Positions 22,711-33,746 of a DNA stretch of 64,000 nucleotides are shown here, piece by piece. The position numbers and the translations under genes are program-made. The notes beneath the pieces were generated by a model, which ran no database searches, was not told the origin of the DNA, and saw only the letters and a list, made by a program, of their open reading frames with translations. Source of the stretch: Basidiobolus meristosporus CBS 931.73. Its lineage: Eukaryota > Basidiobolomycota > Basidiobolomycetes > Basidiobolales > Basidiobolaceae. Each line of letters opens with the position of its first letter. Position 1 is the first letter of the stretch. Location of the stretch: positions 62,001-126,000 of the forward strand of contig MCFE01000001.1 in the NCBI GenBank assembly GCA_002104905.1. Direction: 5' to 3'.

Positions 22711-23321
22711 ATGTCTACTACTGCTATTACTGGAATTTTTTCTCTGCTGAAAAGTTGGATGGATCTAACTACCAAGTGTGGAAGGTGAAGATGAAGATGC
22801 TGCTACAAGAAAGAGGCCTTTGGGATATTGTCATGGGAGAAGAATGCCCTCCTAAAAACGTGGGAGAGGAAGCCTTAAAGTACCAGAAGAAAGAACAAAG
22901 TGCCTTTAACTGCATTTGCCTTAATGTCAAGGACAAATTGCTAATTCAATGCTCAAGAGCAAAAACGGCAAAGAATGCCTGGAAAGCATTGGAAGACACC
23001 TACCAGTCATGTTCAGCTGCCAAGAAAATGTATCTGAGACAAAAATTCTTTACTACAAAGATGCTGCCAGGTGAAGAAATGAAAAATCTAATTAACAGAA
23101 TTACCCTGCTGGTAGATGAGATGGAATCTGTGGGCGTACCAACTACTGATGAGGATGTGATAGTTACCATCCTGAATAGCCTGACAGACAAGTTTCAGGG
23201 TCTTGTATCAGCCCTAGAGTCCAGAACTGACGATTTGACCTTATATTATGTATATGGAAGGCTCCTGGATGAAGAATTAAGAAAATCAAGCGCCAATAAA
23301 AAGGAAGAAAAAATGCTTTAA
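22711..23321 (+). pseudogene. Copia-B gag (UBN2-type capsid region), frameshifted near the start
   Basis: The start is MSTTAITGIF at 22,711. A 1-nt shift near the T run at 22,735-22,740 is needed to join it to LDGSNYQVWKVKMKMLLQER, the typical copia gag opening. The long frame ends with a stop at 23,319-23,321 after LLDEELRKSSANKKEEK. The zinc knuckle (CNYCKRKGHTSDWC, CX2CX4HX4C) is in another frame at about 23,380-23,425, so gag is broken there, or a natural frameshift has decayed. Confidence 0.85.
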
Positions 23322-23379
23322 TAAGCAATGATAACCAACAAAGGAGGTACCCAAGACCCTACAAAGGCAACAGCAACCT

Positions 23380-26300
23380 ATTTTGCAACTACTGCAAGAG
23401 GAAAGGACACACATCAGACTGGTGTCTCAAAAAGAGAGATTATCAGCAAAAGAAGCCTGAATATGGAAATGCTGCAACAACTGAAGATAGACTATTCATA
23501 TCTGCACTAAATATGACCACAAACAAGGATTCTCAGACGTGGTATATTGACTCTGGAGCTTCTTAACACTTTACACACCAAAAAGAACTTTTTACCCAAT
23601 ATCAAGAAATTCCAATTAAGAAGGTTTTCATGGGCAACAATAGAACACTTGATGCAGTGGGAGAAGGAACCATCCAAGTAAACCTTAGAAGCAGTGAAGG
23701 AAGCCATACACTGACCTTTAAAGAAGTACTCTATGTACCAGAAATAGCCAAGAACCTACTCTCTGTAAGCAAGGCCACAGCAGAAGGACTCAGTTTCACT
23801 TTTGACAATTCTGGATGCAGGATCACTGATAAAAATGGTGCCCATATTGCTTTGGGCATCAGAGATCAGAATCTATACAAGTTGACTTATATTCCATCAT
23901 ATTTGGAAGCCAATATAAGTAACTTAAGTGAAGAAACACCAATGCTTTGGCACAGGAGATTTGGACACATCAATTTGGATTATTTGCGTAAAATGATCAA
24001 AGATCAGCTAATTTCTGGAGTAAGAATTGATCCCCCAGCTAGTTTGGAGCACTATGAAGCCTGCATACATGGGAAACAAGCCAGACAACCATTCCAGAGC
24101 TCTGGGTTAATCAAAACTAAGAAAAAATTAGATCTAATTCACTCAGATCTGTGTGGACCTATGCAAAATTCATTCTTAGGCGGGATGAAGTATTTAATCA
24201 CTTTTATTGATGTTTATACAAGATACACATGGGTCTACTTCATGGAGAGAAAGGAAGAAGCTCAGTCTAAGCTCAGGGAGTTTAAAGACATGGTGGAGAG
24301 AGAAACTGGTGAAAAAATCAAGAAAATACGCCCTGACAATGGTGGAGAATATACCTCAAAACTCTTCATCCACTTCTGCAAAATTCATGGGATAAAGCAA
24401 GAGACTACTGTACCATACTACCCACAGCAAGATGGAGTAGCCAAACGAGCTAACAGATCAATAATTTATATGGCAAGATCTATGATCCATGATCAAAAAT
24501 TATCCTACGATTTTTGGGCGGAATCAGTTGCCACTGCTGTATACCTTAAAAATAGGAGTTATAACAGAATACTTCGTGATTCTACTCCATTTGAAGCATG
24601 GTATGGATGCAGACCAAGTGCAGAACATCTAAGAATATTTGGGTGTACAGCATATGCCAAAAAACAGGCCGGAAATCAGTCAAAATTTGAGCCAAAAAGT
24701 GTAAAATGTAAATTTTTGGGCTACTGCAATGAGAGTAAGGCATTCAGACTCTACAATACCCAAGCAAGGAAGCTTATCAAGTCCAGGGATGTGTTGTCTG
24801 ATGAAAATTCAAAATTTTCACAAAAAATGACATCAGATGATGACGAAAATTTGATCTCAAGTCCACCAATTGTCAGGATTGAATCAGAGCAAGACAATGA
24901 AAATTTTTTCACTCCAGAGGACTCTGCAACCGTGGTTCAGCCAGAATCAGTGCCCAGGAATATCCCAGAAGTGATCATTCTGGTATCAAATGCCCGGAGA
25001 CCAAATCAGACAAGAAATAGCCCAAATTACTATATTAATGAGGGTACAAACTTAGCCTATGCCTACTCAGTCCATATTGGTGAACCCCAGACTGTAAAAG
25101 AGGCCCTAATTAGCCCTCAGACAAAGTTTTGGAGATCTGCAATGACTGAAGAATATCAGGCCCTGATGGAAAATCAAACTTGGGACTTAGTCAAATTACC
25201 AATCAACCAAAAATCAATTGGATGCAGATGGGTCTTCAAGACAAAATACAAGGCTGATGGTACAATTGAAAGATACAAAGCAAGACTTGTAGCCAAAGGA
25301 TACTCTCAAACAAAAGGACTCGACTATACTGAGACCTTTGCACCGGTAGCCAAGTTTAATTCCATCAGATTAATTTTGGCTATTGCAGCCAAATATACGC
25401 TTTTTATTCATTAAATGGATGTAAAAACTGCATTTTTGAATGGAGAACTTGATGAGGGCATGTATATGGACCATCCTGATGGATTTGTTGACCAATATAA
25501 CCCCCATTTGGTCTGCAAGCTTAAAAAGTCACTATATGGTCTCAAACAATCACCAAGAGCCTGGAATTGCAAGATAGATTCTTATTTGGAATCTTTGAGT
25601 TTCAAAAGAAGTAATGCTGACTATAGTATATACTATAAGCCAGATAGAGCAAATCCAGTTCTATTAGCTCTATATGTGGATGATCTTATTATAGCTGCCA
25701 ATAACCTAGTTACATTGGAAGAAACTAAATCCAGCCTATCTAAGGAGTTCAAGATCTCTGATTTAGGAGAACTTAGTTACTACTTAGGGGTTAAGTTCGC
25801 CATAGACAGAAGTACCCAGACTATCACCCTAAGCCAATCCAAGTATATTCAAGATATACTAAAGAAGTACCAAATGGAAGACTGTAAACCAGCAGCTACC
25901 CCAATGGAGACAAACATTAACTTGGTCAAAACTCAACCAAATCAAGAGAGCTTGGTGCCATCTGAAAGCCCTGACTTCCCTTATCAATCTATGGGCGGCA
26001 GTCTGATGTATATCATGCTTGGAACATGTCCAGATATCTCATATTCAGTGGGAGTTGTCAGCCAACATAATCAGAACTATGGATCTGATCATATTGCAGC
26101 AGTTAAGCGGATTTTTAGATACCTAAAAGGAACTGCTGATATTTGCTTAAGATACACTTATAAGGACTCAGAACAAGATCTTGTGGGATACTCTGATGCA
26201 GATTGGGGACGAAATTTAGAAGACAGAAGATCCACCACACAATACACCTTTCTTTAGTGTAAAGGAGCAATTCCATGGAATTCAAGAAAGCAACCAACTG

Positions 26301-26653
26301 TAGCACTTTCCACCACAGAGGCAGAGTATATGGCAGCCTGTGAAGCTACAAAAGAAGCAATGTGGTTAAGAAAGCTGTTTTCAGATTTAGGCCTATGTCA
26401 AAAAACGCCTATTACTTTATTTCAAGATAATCAAGGATGTATACAATTAGGTAGAAATCCAACTTTTCATGCTAGAACCAAGCACATAGATATTAGACAT
26501 CATTTCATACGTGAAGCTATAGAGAATTACTTAGTTAGCTTAGTTTACTGTCCTACAGATGAAATGATTGCAGACATATTTACCAAACCATTAGCTAGAG
26601 ACAAGTTTGAATATCTCAGGTCAAAATTAGGACTAGTCAGTATGAACATTTAG
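23380..26653 (+). pseudogene. Copia-B pol: protease, integrase, RT, RNase H, with several lesions
   Basis: The zinc knuckle is followed by the protease WYIDSGAS with a stop right after it (about 23,564). The frame 23,630-25,414 holds GAG_pre-integrase (WHRRFGHINLDYL), integrase (HSDLCGPM, RPDNGGEYTS) and the start of RT. Two integrase residues look damaged: the catalytic Glu in the usual NGVAER motif is Lys (AAA at 24,443-24,445) and the first zinc Cys before EAC is Tyr. A TAA at 25,412 interrupts IHQMDVKTAFLNG. RT continues at 25,415-26,257 with the catalytic YVDDLII. A TAG at 26,255 precedes the RNase H end (TTEAEYMAA, ARTKHIDIRHHFIRE, EMIADIFTKPLA) that stops before the polypurine tract. 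Confidence 0.92.
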
Positions 26654-26664
26654 TTGAGTGGGAG

Positions 26665-27012
26665 TGTTGTAAAATTTGTAATTCCACCTAAATATTTGCC
26701 TAACTTAGTCACTTAAATCATTACCCTTAAATCCTAGAGAATACTGACCAAATTCCTTGTTGGGATTTACTTGGAGTATTTTCACCAAAATACCAGGTAC
26801 CCAGAACATGAAAATTCTCAAAGTTGTCCAAACAGCCCCAAACTTTGCACACATGTTCTTGGGACCTTCCTTAACCTATTCTACGTGTTTGTAATGCCAA
26901 GACCAGGTAAAAGTATAAATACTACTTTTACATTCAATAAATCATTAAGTGAAAATCACATAATCTACTTGTTCTCCCAATCACTTCCAATATCTCCAAG
27001 ACTCTTACAACA
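26665..27012 (+). repeat. 3' LTR of Copia-B
   Basis: 348 bp and the same ends as the 5' LTR. It is preceded by the polypurine tract GAGTGGGAG at 26,656-26,664 and followed by the duplicated CTGGC at 27,013-27,017. Confidence 0.93.
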
Positions 27013-27017
27013 CTGGC

Positions 27018-27859
27018 ACCTACTTAGAATACTTTTAGCTCATTCTGATGTACTTAAGATTTCTATTGATATACAGAACCTTCTGGAACACCATAATTAG
27101 TAATCACTTAGCTGGTTAGAAAAGTATATGAGAGAGGCAATCCCTCAACAATAAAGCATCATTCCTTTTATCAATATTCCAACCTGTTGGTTAGTGTGAT
27201 CACTGCAACCTGCTGCTACCTGACCTTCCAACCCTACACCACAGGACACTCCTAGGAAACTGCACTGACAGCCAACTGGCCTTGGAGGCACTACTTGTGA
27301 GGAATGCTTAGAGTAGGTATCTTCTATTATATTTGATTCTTTCCCAAGTTTGTACTTGTACAGGCAAAGATACTTCTCTGCCTTTGTAGCTATTGACCAC
27401 AGCTGTATTCTTATCAAGTCCCAGCAGGTGGATTTTACAGTTGTTTTGACTTTGGAAGCTTTAGTACATTGTCATCTCAAAGGACACTGAACCCAATATA
27501 TACTTTTGTTAAGATACCAACTAACTTGGAGATTGTAGCTCAATAACTTTCCATTGACAAGCTTGTGACTTTATTCCCCATCACATTAGATTAAAGACAG
27601 AACCCAAGTATTTCTTGCAAGCTTTTGCCAGAGGTTATTGCACCCAGTGAATGCCCCACACTAAATACACTTGAAAAGTGTTGGATGTATCTCTCCCTTG
27701 GACTTATACACCACCACATATTTGGCACCTAATGTGGGGGGGTTCATACAGGCTCCCTAGGACCCAACAAGATTTACCAGAAGATTTGAGCCATCATCCA
27801 CTTGCTGAGAAGAGACTACCAATATTATCAAGATTACAACACCAACCTACCTACCCAAA
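27018..27859. other. Remnant of repeat D context, then unassigned sequence
   Basis: Up to about 27,110 this continues the insertion target of Copia-B. From 27,110 to 27,859 no gene or repeat is recognisable; it may be the leader of the gypsy gag that starts at 27,860, which carries a run GGTGGGGGG-like motif near 27,733 but no clear LTR or primer site. Confidence 0.35.
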
Positions 27860-29500
27860 ATGAACTCTATGCCATTACCACTCTCACATGGAGCCCCACA
27901 GCTTGATGGAAAGAATGCGGAAAGCTTCATACTCAAATGGGAGAAGCTCTGCAAGATTTGCAGCTTATCTGAACAAGAAATGGCTGAAGACTTCCCTACT
28001 ACTGCACCAAGGATATTACCACTAAGCTTCCCAGGCAAGGAGATGCTCTCACTAACTGGATCTTAATGAAGACCTACCTACAAACCATGTATGGTAGACC
28101 CCAGATATACTATGGAGTTGAAGACCTCAGACACTTTGGAAGGACTGGACTTCCAAGCCACCCCTTGAAGAGTTCATTCAACAGTATGAAGTCATGGCCA
28201 AGCCACTCCTAGAGTCCTGGGCTATAACTGAGCTTACCATGAAACTTTACCTTGCACAAGGGCTTCCCCAGTCCTTGGCAAGGAAAGTTGACTTACATGC
28301 AGCTAAGGATGACAGGTCTGGCATTCCATGCTTTGCAGAGACAAAGCATGTTTTCCTAGAGGCAAAGGAGACTTACACCTACATGAGACTTCTGAAGTCT
28401 AATCTGCCAGAGCAGTCAATCAAGGAACCAAGAAGTGCTGTTGCTGACAATTAGACTTAAACTACCAACAGAATTGATCAACTTGCTGAACAGCAACAAA
28501 AGCTAGCCCTCAAGATTATTGGCTCAGCTGAAGTAGCTACTAAGAGCCAAAGACCTTTGCCCATACACTGCATCTGGTGTGACTCTACTCAGCATGCAAG
28601 AAGAGAATGCTCAGAGCTTAATCAGCTACTTAGAGAAGGAGCTGTGCAGTTTGATGCTGATGGAATACCGGTTGACAGGGGAGGAAGAAGGATCCCCACA
28701 AATCTCCAAAGAGGAGGGGTGAGAGCTCTTTTCCAGAAATCTGACTCAGCAACCAGAAAGATCACTGTTGATGCCCCTATTGGGGCTCATACAGTGAGTC
28801 CAAGCAGCCCTGACAACAGACAATGCAAAGTTGATGCCTTTGCTACCAAAAGACACCTCCCTGAAGAACCTGCCAAGCCCACCCTTGGAAGACCATTGTT
28901 TGAAGAGCCCAAGGTTATCATTGCCAAGAGGCTTGGTATACAGCCCACCCAAGATCCATTGCCTCACTTTGAGATGACCTCAAAGATAGCAAGCAACTCA
29001 AGCCCTCAACTGATTACTGAGAAGCTGCTGAAGCAGAACCTCACTTTGTCTGTTGGAGAAATCATGAGTGTATCCCCAGTTGTTAGGAAGACCTTTGATA
29101 AGCAGCTTAGAACAAGACAACAAGCCATTGAAAATATGGACACCCATATAATTCAGACAAACCATGAAGACTACCAAGTGGATGGCAACACTACTGAGTA
29201 TAAGACCTTTTACTCAGTTGCAACTGCTGTGGTGAAAGGGTATATATATGATGACCCTGTTGACTGTCATATTGACAGTGGTTCAGAGATTTGTGTTGTG
29301 CTGCTAGACTTCTGGAAGGCCCTTAGAAGCAAGGAGCTACTGCCTGTTGATAGAGATATTGGATGGAACATGACTGATGTAAACTCAGGATCTAGTCCAC
29401 TCTATGGTGTAGTGCACAGGCTCCCTATTGAAGTACAAGGAATTAAGGTCTGGCTTCCCCTTTTATCTGCCAGAAGGCTAACTTTGACCCTTGGCTAGGC
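27860..29500 (+). pseudogene. Gypsy G2 gag-protease fragment
   Basis: The gag starts MNSMPLPLSHGAPQLDGKNA at 27,860. After stops and frame changes it continues at 28,194-28,454 and in the long frame 28,557-29,498. The long frame has a zinc knuckle CIWCDSTQHARREC (CX2CX4HX4C), the LTLSVGEIMSVSPVVRK segment typical of fungal gypsy gag-pol with a DUF4100-like region, and a retropepsin motif CHIDSGSEICVVLLD (DSG catalytic triad, near 29,267). Reverse transcriptase and integrase are absent; the frame ends just before the truncated Tnp2 copy at 29,594, so the element was cut off or never completed here. Confidence 0.8.
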
Positions 29501-29593
29501 AGACTATGGGATACCAATACTAAGGCTGCAACCACCAATTACTTCAATGGGTCAGTGTGGTGTTCTAATCAAGGATCAAACCCATAGCTACAG

Positions 29594-31060
29594 TCAATGT
29601 TCTGTGGTGTAACAATTTAATAATAATGTGTGTGAGTTATGGAGTAAATTCCCTTGATCTACAACATTTGACAGCAATACCAGCCATTGTGCCCAGAAAA
29701 GCCTGCTATCTTGCTGATGGCTGGGGTATCCAATGCAAATAACAATACATGCTTTTACCTGACGGCCATTTACTGTTATCCCACTGGAAAGCATACAAAA
29801 TGCATCCAGCAATGGATACAGGTAGCTATCCAGGTTGGATGGTGATTTAGGCCCAGATACCAGTGAGACTATCATCAGATTATTGCTCTGTTACTGTAAG
29901 ATGGGTGATAGATTCAGATTGATGAGAATCAATGGCCAGCAGGACTTGCCAGTAGAGTACTTGTTTAATAAGAGTCCATTAAGTGCTAAAGTAAAGGCAT
30001 GGCCATACATACCTTCAAGGTAGCCCTTGCTTCTTAGCTGTTTGTAATGTTGACCTTTGAATATATTGGATATGTTTACGCTTGATTGATACTGAGTGTG
30101 GTACTGTATATCCTTGCAATATTTGTTGGACTGCATCAGCTTCCTCAGATGGGGTATGACCAGAATATATCTGGAGTGTGAATAATGTTTCCCTCAATGG
30201 TTGTGAATTCCTGACAATTTGGACATGTTGTAATGGTAGCATTTTTGGATGTGAATGCCATGCAACTGTTAACACATGCTGGAATCAGGACAGTCTCTGG
30301 ATCATATGTTGCCAGCAGCAGGATAGTTATCAACTTGTACCATGTACATGGTAAGATGCATCCTGGTATGATTTTGGCAAGAAGTAGTAATGAATTCTCA
30401 AAGCCCCCATTACTGATATTAGTGGATATGCACCACTTCTCTTGCCACAGCATTGCATTATTTACCAGTAGATGGATTACTGGGCTCACTTGGCTCCATA
30501 AAGTATCCTTGGCATTTGTTTCAACAGATGCTGTCTCATTGCAAATAGGAATTTTACTGGGCTCATGCATGGTAGTGTAGTTAGGAAGATAGGCTCAATA
30601 TTCATCAGTGAGCCTTCTTTGTCAGAGCTATCACTCTGCATGCCATATTTAGAAGGTTGAGGTGAGCCTTAAGGTGTCACAAACTCATCTGACACAGTTT
30701 GTGCAAGGTGACAAAGATGGCCAGGTGCCAATACAGAAGTATCAACTGGGTGGCAAGATAATGTTGATACAGTAGTGATCAATGAATGGTCAAATATAAC
30801 TTTGGTGGTAAAACACTGGCTGTGATCCTTGCAATACTTCCTATGCTGTCTGCATGTTGCATGGCTAGGAGGCTTGCCACAATAGCCACATGGTCTTTTT
30901 TCTCTTCTCTTACAGCGTTAAGTCAAAGTAGTCTTATCCATGGAGCAAACAGTGTGACCTTCAGCAATGTAATGCTATTATATCACTTCTTGGCCAATAC
31001 TCATGTAAACTCAAGACAGTCTTGTATTTGAGACATTGCACCTACATGAATGTAAGATTC
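29594..31060 (-). pseudogene. Tnp2-family transposase, decayed copy 2 (C-terminus truncated)
   Basis: The - strand begins MSQIQDCLEF-like near 31,035. It has a well-preserved zinc-finger-like segment PCGYCGKPPSHATCRQHRKY near 30,900, NGGFENSLLLLAKIIPGCIL (near 30,390), a Cys cluster PACVNSC..TTCPNC, and LALNGLLLNKYS..CWPLILINLNL near 29,930. Then VSGPKSPSNLDSYLYPLLDA and FCMLSSGITVNGRQVK follow near 29,850-29,760. It fills lesions of copy 1 and vice versa. The last third of the family is missing here. Confidence 0.75.
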
Positions 31061-31269
31061 AATGATGACCCGCCATAGTAAGCATTAGACTTGTTCCGTT
31101 GGATAGTGCCACATAGCGCCAGCCTGTTTATAGTGCCGGATCAATCTGGCACCCTACAGCACTATCTGGCACAATAATTTCTACCATGATGTCAGTGGTA
31201 TGATACAGTTACTGGTAATTTTACTCAATCTTACTTATGTTGCTCAGAATAGTGCTTTCCTTGCTTTAT

Positions 31270-32154
31270 TTACTCTTCATAATGCTCCAGACACATTTCT
31301 CTCAGTGGATGTCTTCTTGTATGAACATACTGTGCATTAATAAGTATCTTAACTATTTTACCTATTCTGCTGTTTTCACCTATATATGACTTTCCTCTGT
31401 ATTTACCTGCCAATATGCTGAATCTCTTCAGATATCCAAATGTGTGCTCTACCCTTACTCTGAAATGATTAAATATCTCATTGTAGAGCTTCTGCTTCCT
31501 GCTAAGCACACCATTCCTTGGCTTCCTATAAGCTGTAATACATCCTAATCTCTGACAATCCTCTCCTATATAGGCTAAGTCTGCCATACATTTCTCCCCT
31601 CTACTGAATTCAGGATGATTCTCTACCCAGAGTGCTCTGTCATGCCTACTTCCAGCAAATGGCCCACTAAACCAGATGATGTTACCCTCAATGTCAGACA
31701 GTGCTTGAAACTTCACACAGTGTGCCTTGTACTTGCCAGAATAAAAGTGCCTCTGCCCTCTAGAAGGTCTGTTAATCCTCACTGGGAAGGTATCCAAAAT
31801 ACTCCTGATATGGAACCTGTTGCTGAACACTCTGGGATATGGAAGTCTATTGGAGCTTCTGAACCTAGTATTCCAAGCTTGCTCTAAGTCATTCATACCC
31901 TCTGCAAGGTGGTTCTCCATTGCTGTCAGCTGGGAATGAAAGCTTCTAGGACTTTTGTTGCCATGGATGGTGGGATGAAACCTTGTAGGGCAATAGTTCT
32001 TGTAATAGCAGAGAAGCTTAACAAGGAATCTCCTTGAGTAGATTGGGGTTGATGGTCCACAGTACTTGGTATAGATCTCCTCCAGTGTGTCAAAAGGAAA
32101 TCCAGTGGTAGTGATGGGATTGATGAGAAAAGACCATTCAGATGAGTAAGTCAT
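31270..32154 (-). CDS. PIF/Harbinger (HARBI1-like, DDE_Tnp_4) transposase
   Basis: An uninterrupted 294-residue frame starting MTYSSEWSFLINPITTTGF. The catalytic core has D121 (RSILDTFPVRINRP), D172 (FAGSRHDRALW) and E236 (RVRVEHTFGYLKRF), with the conserved context SGKYKAHCVKFQ, ALSDIEGNIIWFSGPF, MADLAYIGEDC and the RKPRNGVLSRKQKLYNEIFN block between them. This is the normal DDE_Tnp_4 layout. The N-terminus is short for the family (often 350-400 residues) and may lack part of the DNA-binding helices, or an upstream exon may exist. It lies 183 bp inside the left end of its transposon and is probably still expressible: no stop or frameshift was seen. It likely cuts the ends shared with the MITEs. 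Confidence 0.85.
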   Translation of the reverse strand: MTYSSEWSFLINPITTTGFPFDTLEEIYTKYCGPSTPIYSRRFLVKLLCYYKNYCPTRFHPTIHGNKSPRSFHSQLTAMENHLAEGMNDLEQAWNTRFRSSNRLPYPRVFSNRFHIRSILDTFPVRINRPSRGQRHFYSGKYKAHCVKFQALSDIEGNIIWFSGPFAGSRHDRALWVENHPEFSRGEKCMADLAYIGEDCQRLGCITAYRKPRNGVLSRKQKLYNEIFNHFRVRVEHTFGYLKRFSILAGKYRGKSYIGENSRIGKIVKILINAQYVHTRRHPLREMCLEHYEE

Positions 32155-32606
32155 ATTAAAATTGATGGATGATTGTATAGAGGCGGTTTGAATTGATTTA
32201 GCGCAATCTGCATTATTTATCTGATTTTTAACACATTATGGTTAAATCTCCATCAATTGCCATGTATCCCATCATTATGTCGCAAAAATCATCCGCAAAC
32301 AATACCTTGGTACTTTTATTGATGCTTTAATTATAGGTCTATAATCAAATAGGAAATCTGCAATTGATGTGATCTGATCCGTGTCAATGCAATCCAAGAT
32401 GCATCATGCATAATATATGGAAAATTCAACAATCACTTTAGTTTTCATATATATTTCATATAAGACCAGGTTGATGCCAATATACTGCTGTATAAGTATC
32501 CAAATCCGTTGCTATGGTCCCCATACCAAGCCTCAACTCATCTTTAGTACAACCCAGACAAAACCCATCCCCCAGCTCACAAGCGCGGTCCAGACCAGAA
32601 AAGTCA

Positions 32607-33746
32607 ATGTTGGATCCGTTTGAGTTCTTGCCAAATGATTTTAGTATGGCCCAAGTGTCTATGATGAGCCTTCATACAGATATTTGGACACTACTGATTA
32701 ATCTAGCAGAACCAGATACCTTAGAGAGTTGACAAAGATGGAAGAATTTGAGTAGAAAGCTGTGGCATGAGTTCTACATCAAGATGCCAGCCAATGTATG
32801 TAAAAAGATATATAACAAGACAAGTATTGAAATCAAGAATGAGCTGAGAGTAAAGGGATTTGACAAAGAAGCCGCGCGGGAACAATTTTGCGCGCAATTT
32901 GCACAGTACAGGCCGGACACGTCCGTTTGGGCCTCAACTTTGGGAACCAAAGAGATTTTGAATGAGTTTTTGCCTCAAATGACTAATGTACTACGTGGTA
33001 TATTAGTAGAGCTAAGTGGCTTCCAAGAGCAATATACACAGGACTCATCCAGGCAACAGCTCCAAAGTATCAGACAGAGGGTAAGTGAATACCTTGAGGA
33101 ATCCAATGGTGAGCTTCAGGAGGAAGAATACAGACCGCAAGCAACATCGTCCAGATTGCGCCAGCACACCTTGCTGGATTCCCTACCATCTCTTGCAACC
33201 ACAGCGCACCGGCGCACGTCAGTCCAGACTACGCCAACACCCTTTACCAGAACACCCTGCGTTGGGTCAACACACGCGCTTCAGAGCAAAACTACAAGAA
33301 CTTGCCAAACTGCTCATTTAGACACAAGTCCATTGGAGCGGACCAAGTTGCATCAACATGCGGCATCACATTGAACTCAGCCAAGGGCCATCTCAACGCA
33401 TCAAGGCGCGCCTGCGTGTGCTGTTTTGCCTGACCATCAGCAAGTTACTTCTGGTGAACTGACTGATGATGACCAACATGAAGTGCCTCAACCGCCGGAG
33501 CCCTTGGCAAGTAAAAGAACATGCCAGCACATGGCACTACAGGCCGGTTCAGTTGGTTCAGTTGGAGCAATTCAGCGCGGCCAAGCTGCAGCATTGCACT
33601 CATCAACTAGGAGGCAAAATACTGACTACAAATACACAAGTAGCCAAGATGATAGTCAGCCAGGAAGTAGTATAGGTGTGCAAAGTGAGTCACTACCAAA
33701 TGCTTCAGTAGTAATCCCTGTGAAAAAAAAACCCAGGAGAAGATGA
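32607..33746 (+). pseudogene. Second protein of the PIF/Harbinger element, with two in-frame TGA codons
   Basis: One frame stays open for 380 codons from ATG at 32,607 (MLDPFEFLPNDFSMAQVSMM) to TAA-type end at 33,746, except for TGA at 32,730-32,732 and at 33,372-33,374. The product is Gln/Thr/Ser-rich with a helical part (ELSGFQEQYTQDSSRQQLQS) and ends in a nuclear-localisation-like PVKKKPRRR. By position and divergent orientation it should be the Myb/SANT-like DNA-binding partner that PIF/Harbinger elements carry, but I do not see a clear Myb motif. The stops may be CGA or TGG to TGA mutations. A short 5' start at 32,417 in another frame is a shadow. Confidence 0.55.

Larger units (their letters stand above)
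22332..27012 (+). mobile_element. Near full-length Ty1/copia retrotransposon (Copia-B)
   Basis: A 4,681-bp element with two 348-bp LTRs starting TGTTGTAAAA and ending CTTACAACA, a 5-bp target duplication CTGGC, a primer site directly after the 5' LTR, and a polypurine tract GAGTGGGAG directly before the 3' LTR. The internal part encodes gag, zinc knuckle, protease, integrase, reverse transcriptase and RNase H in copia order. The LTRs differ at 16 of 348 positions by my manual alignment, 15 of them transitions. Frameshifts and stops make it defective, yet its CpG content is higher than that of Copia-A, so it is clearly the younger family. Confidence 0.95.

Noticed and set aside
28746-28967. 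- strand frame inside the G2 gag
   Set aside because: Shadow of the 28,557-29,498 gag-protease frame, which has a zinc knuckle and a DSG motif.
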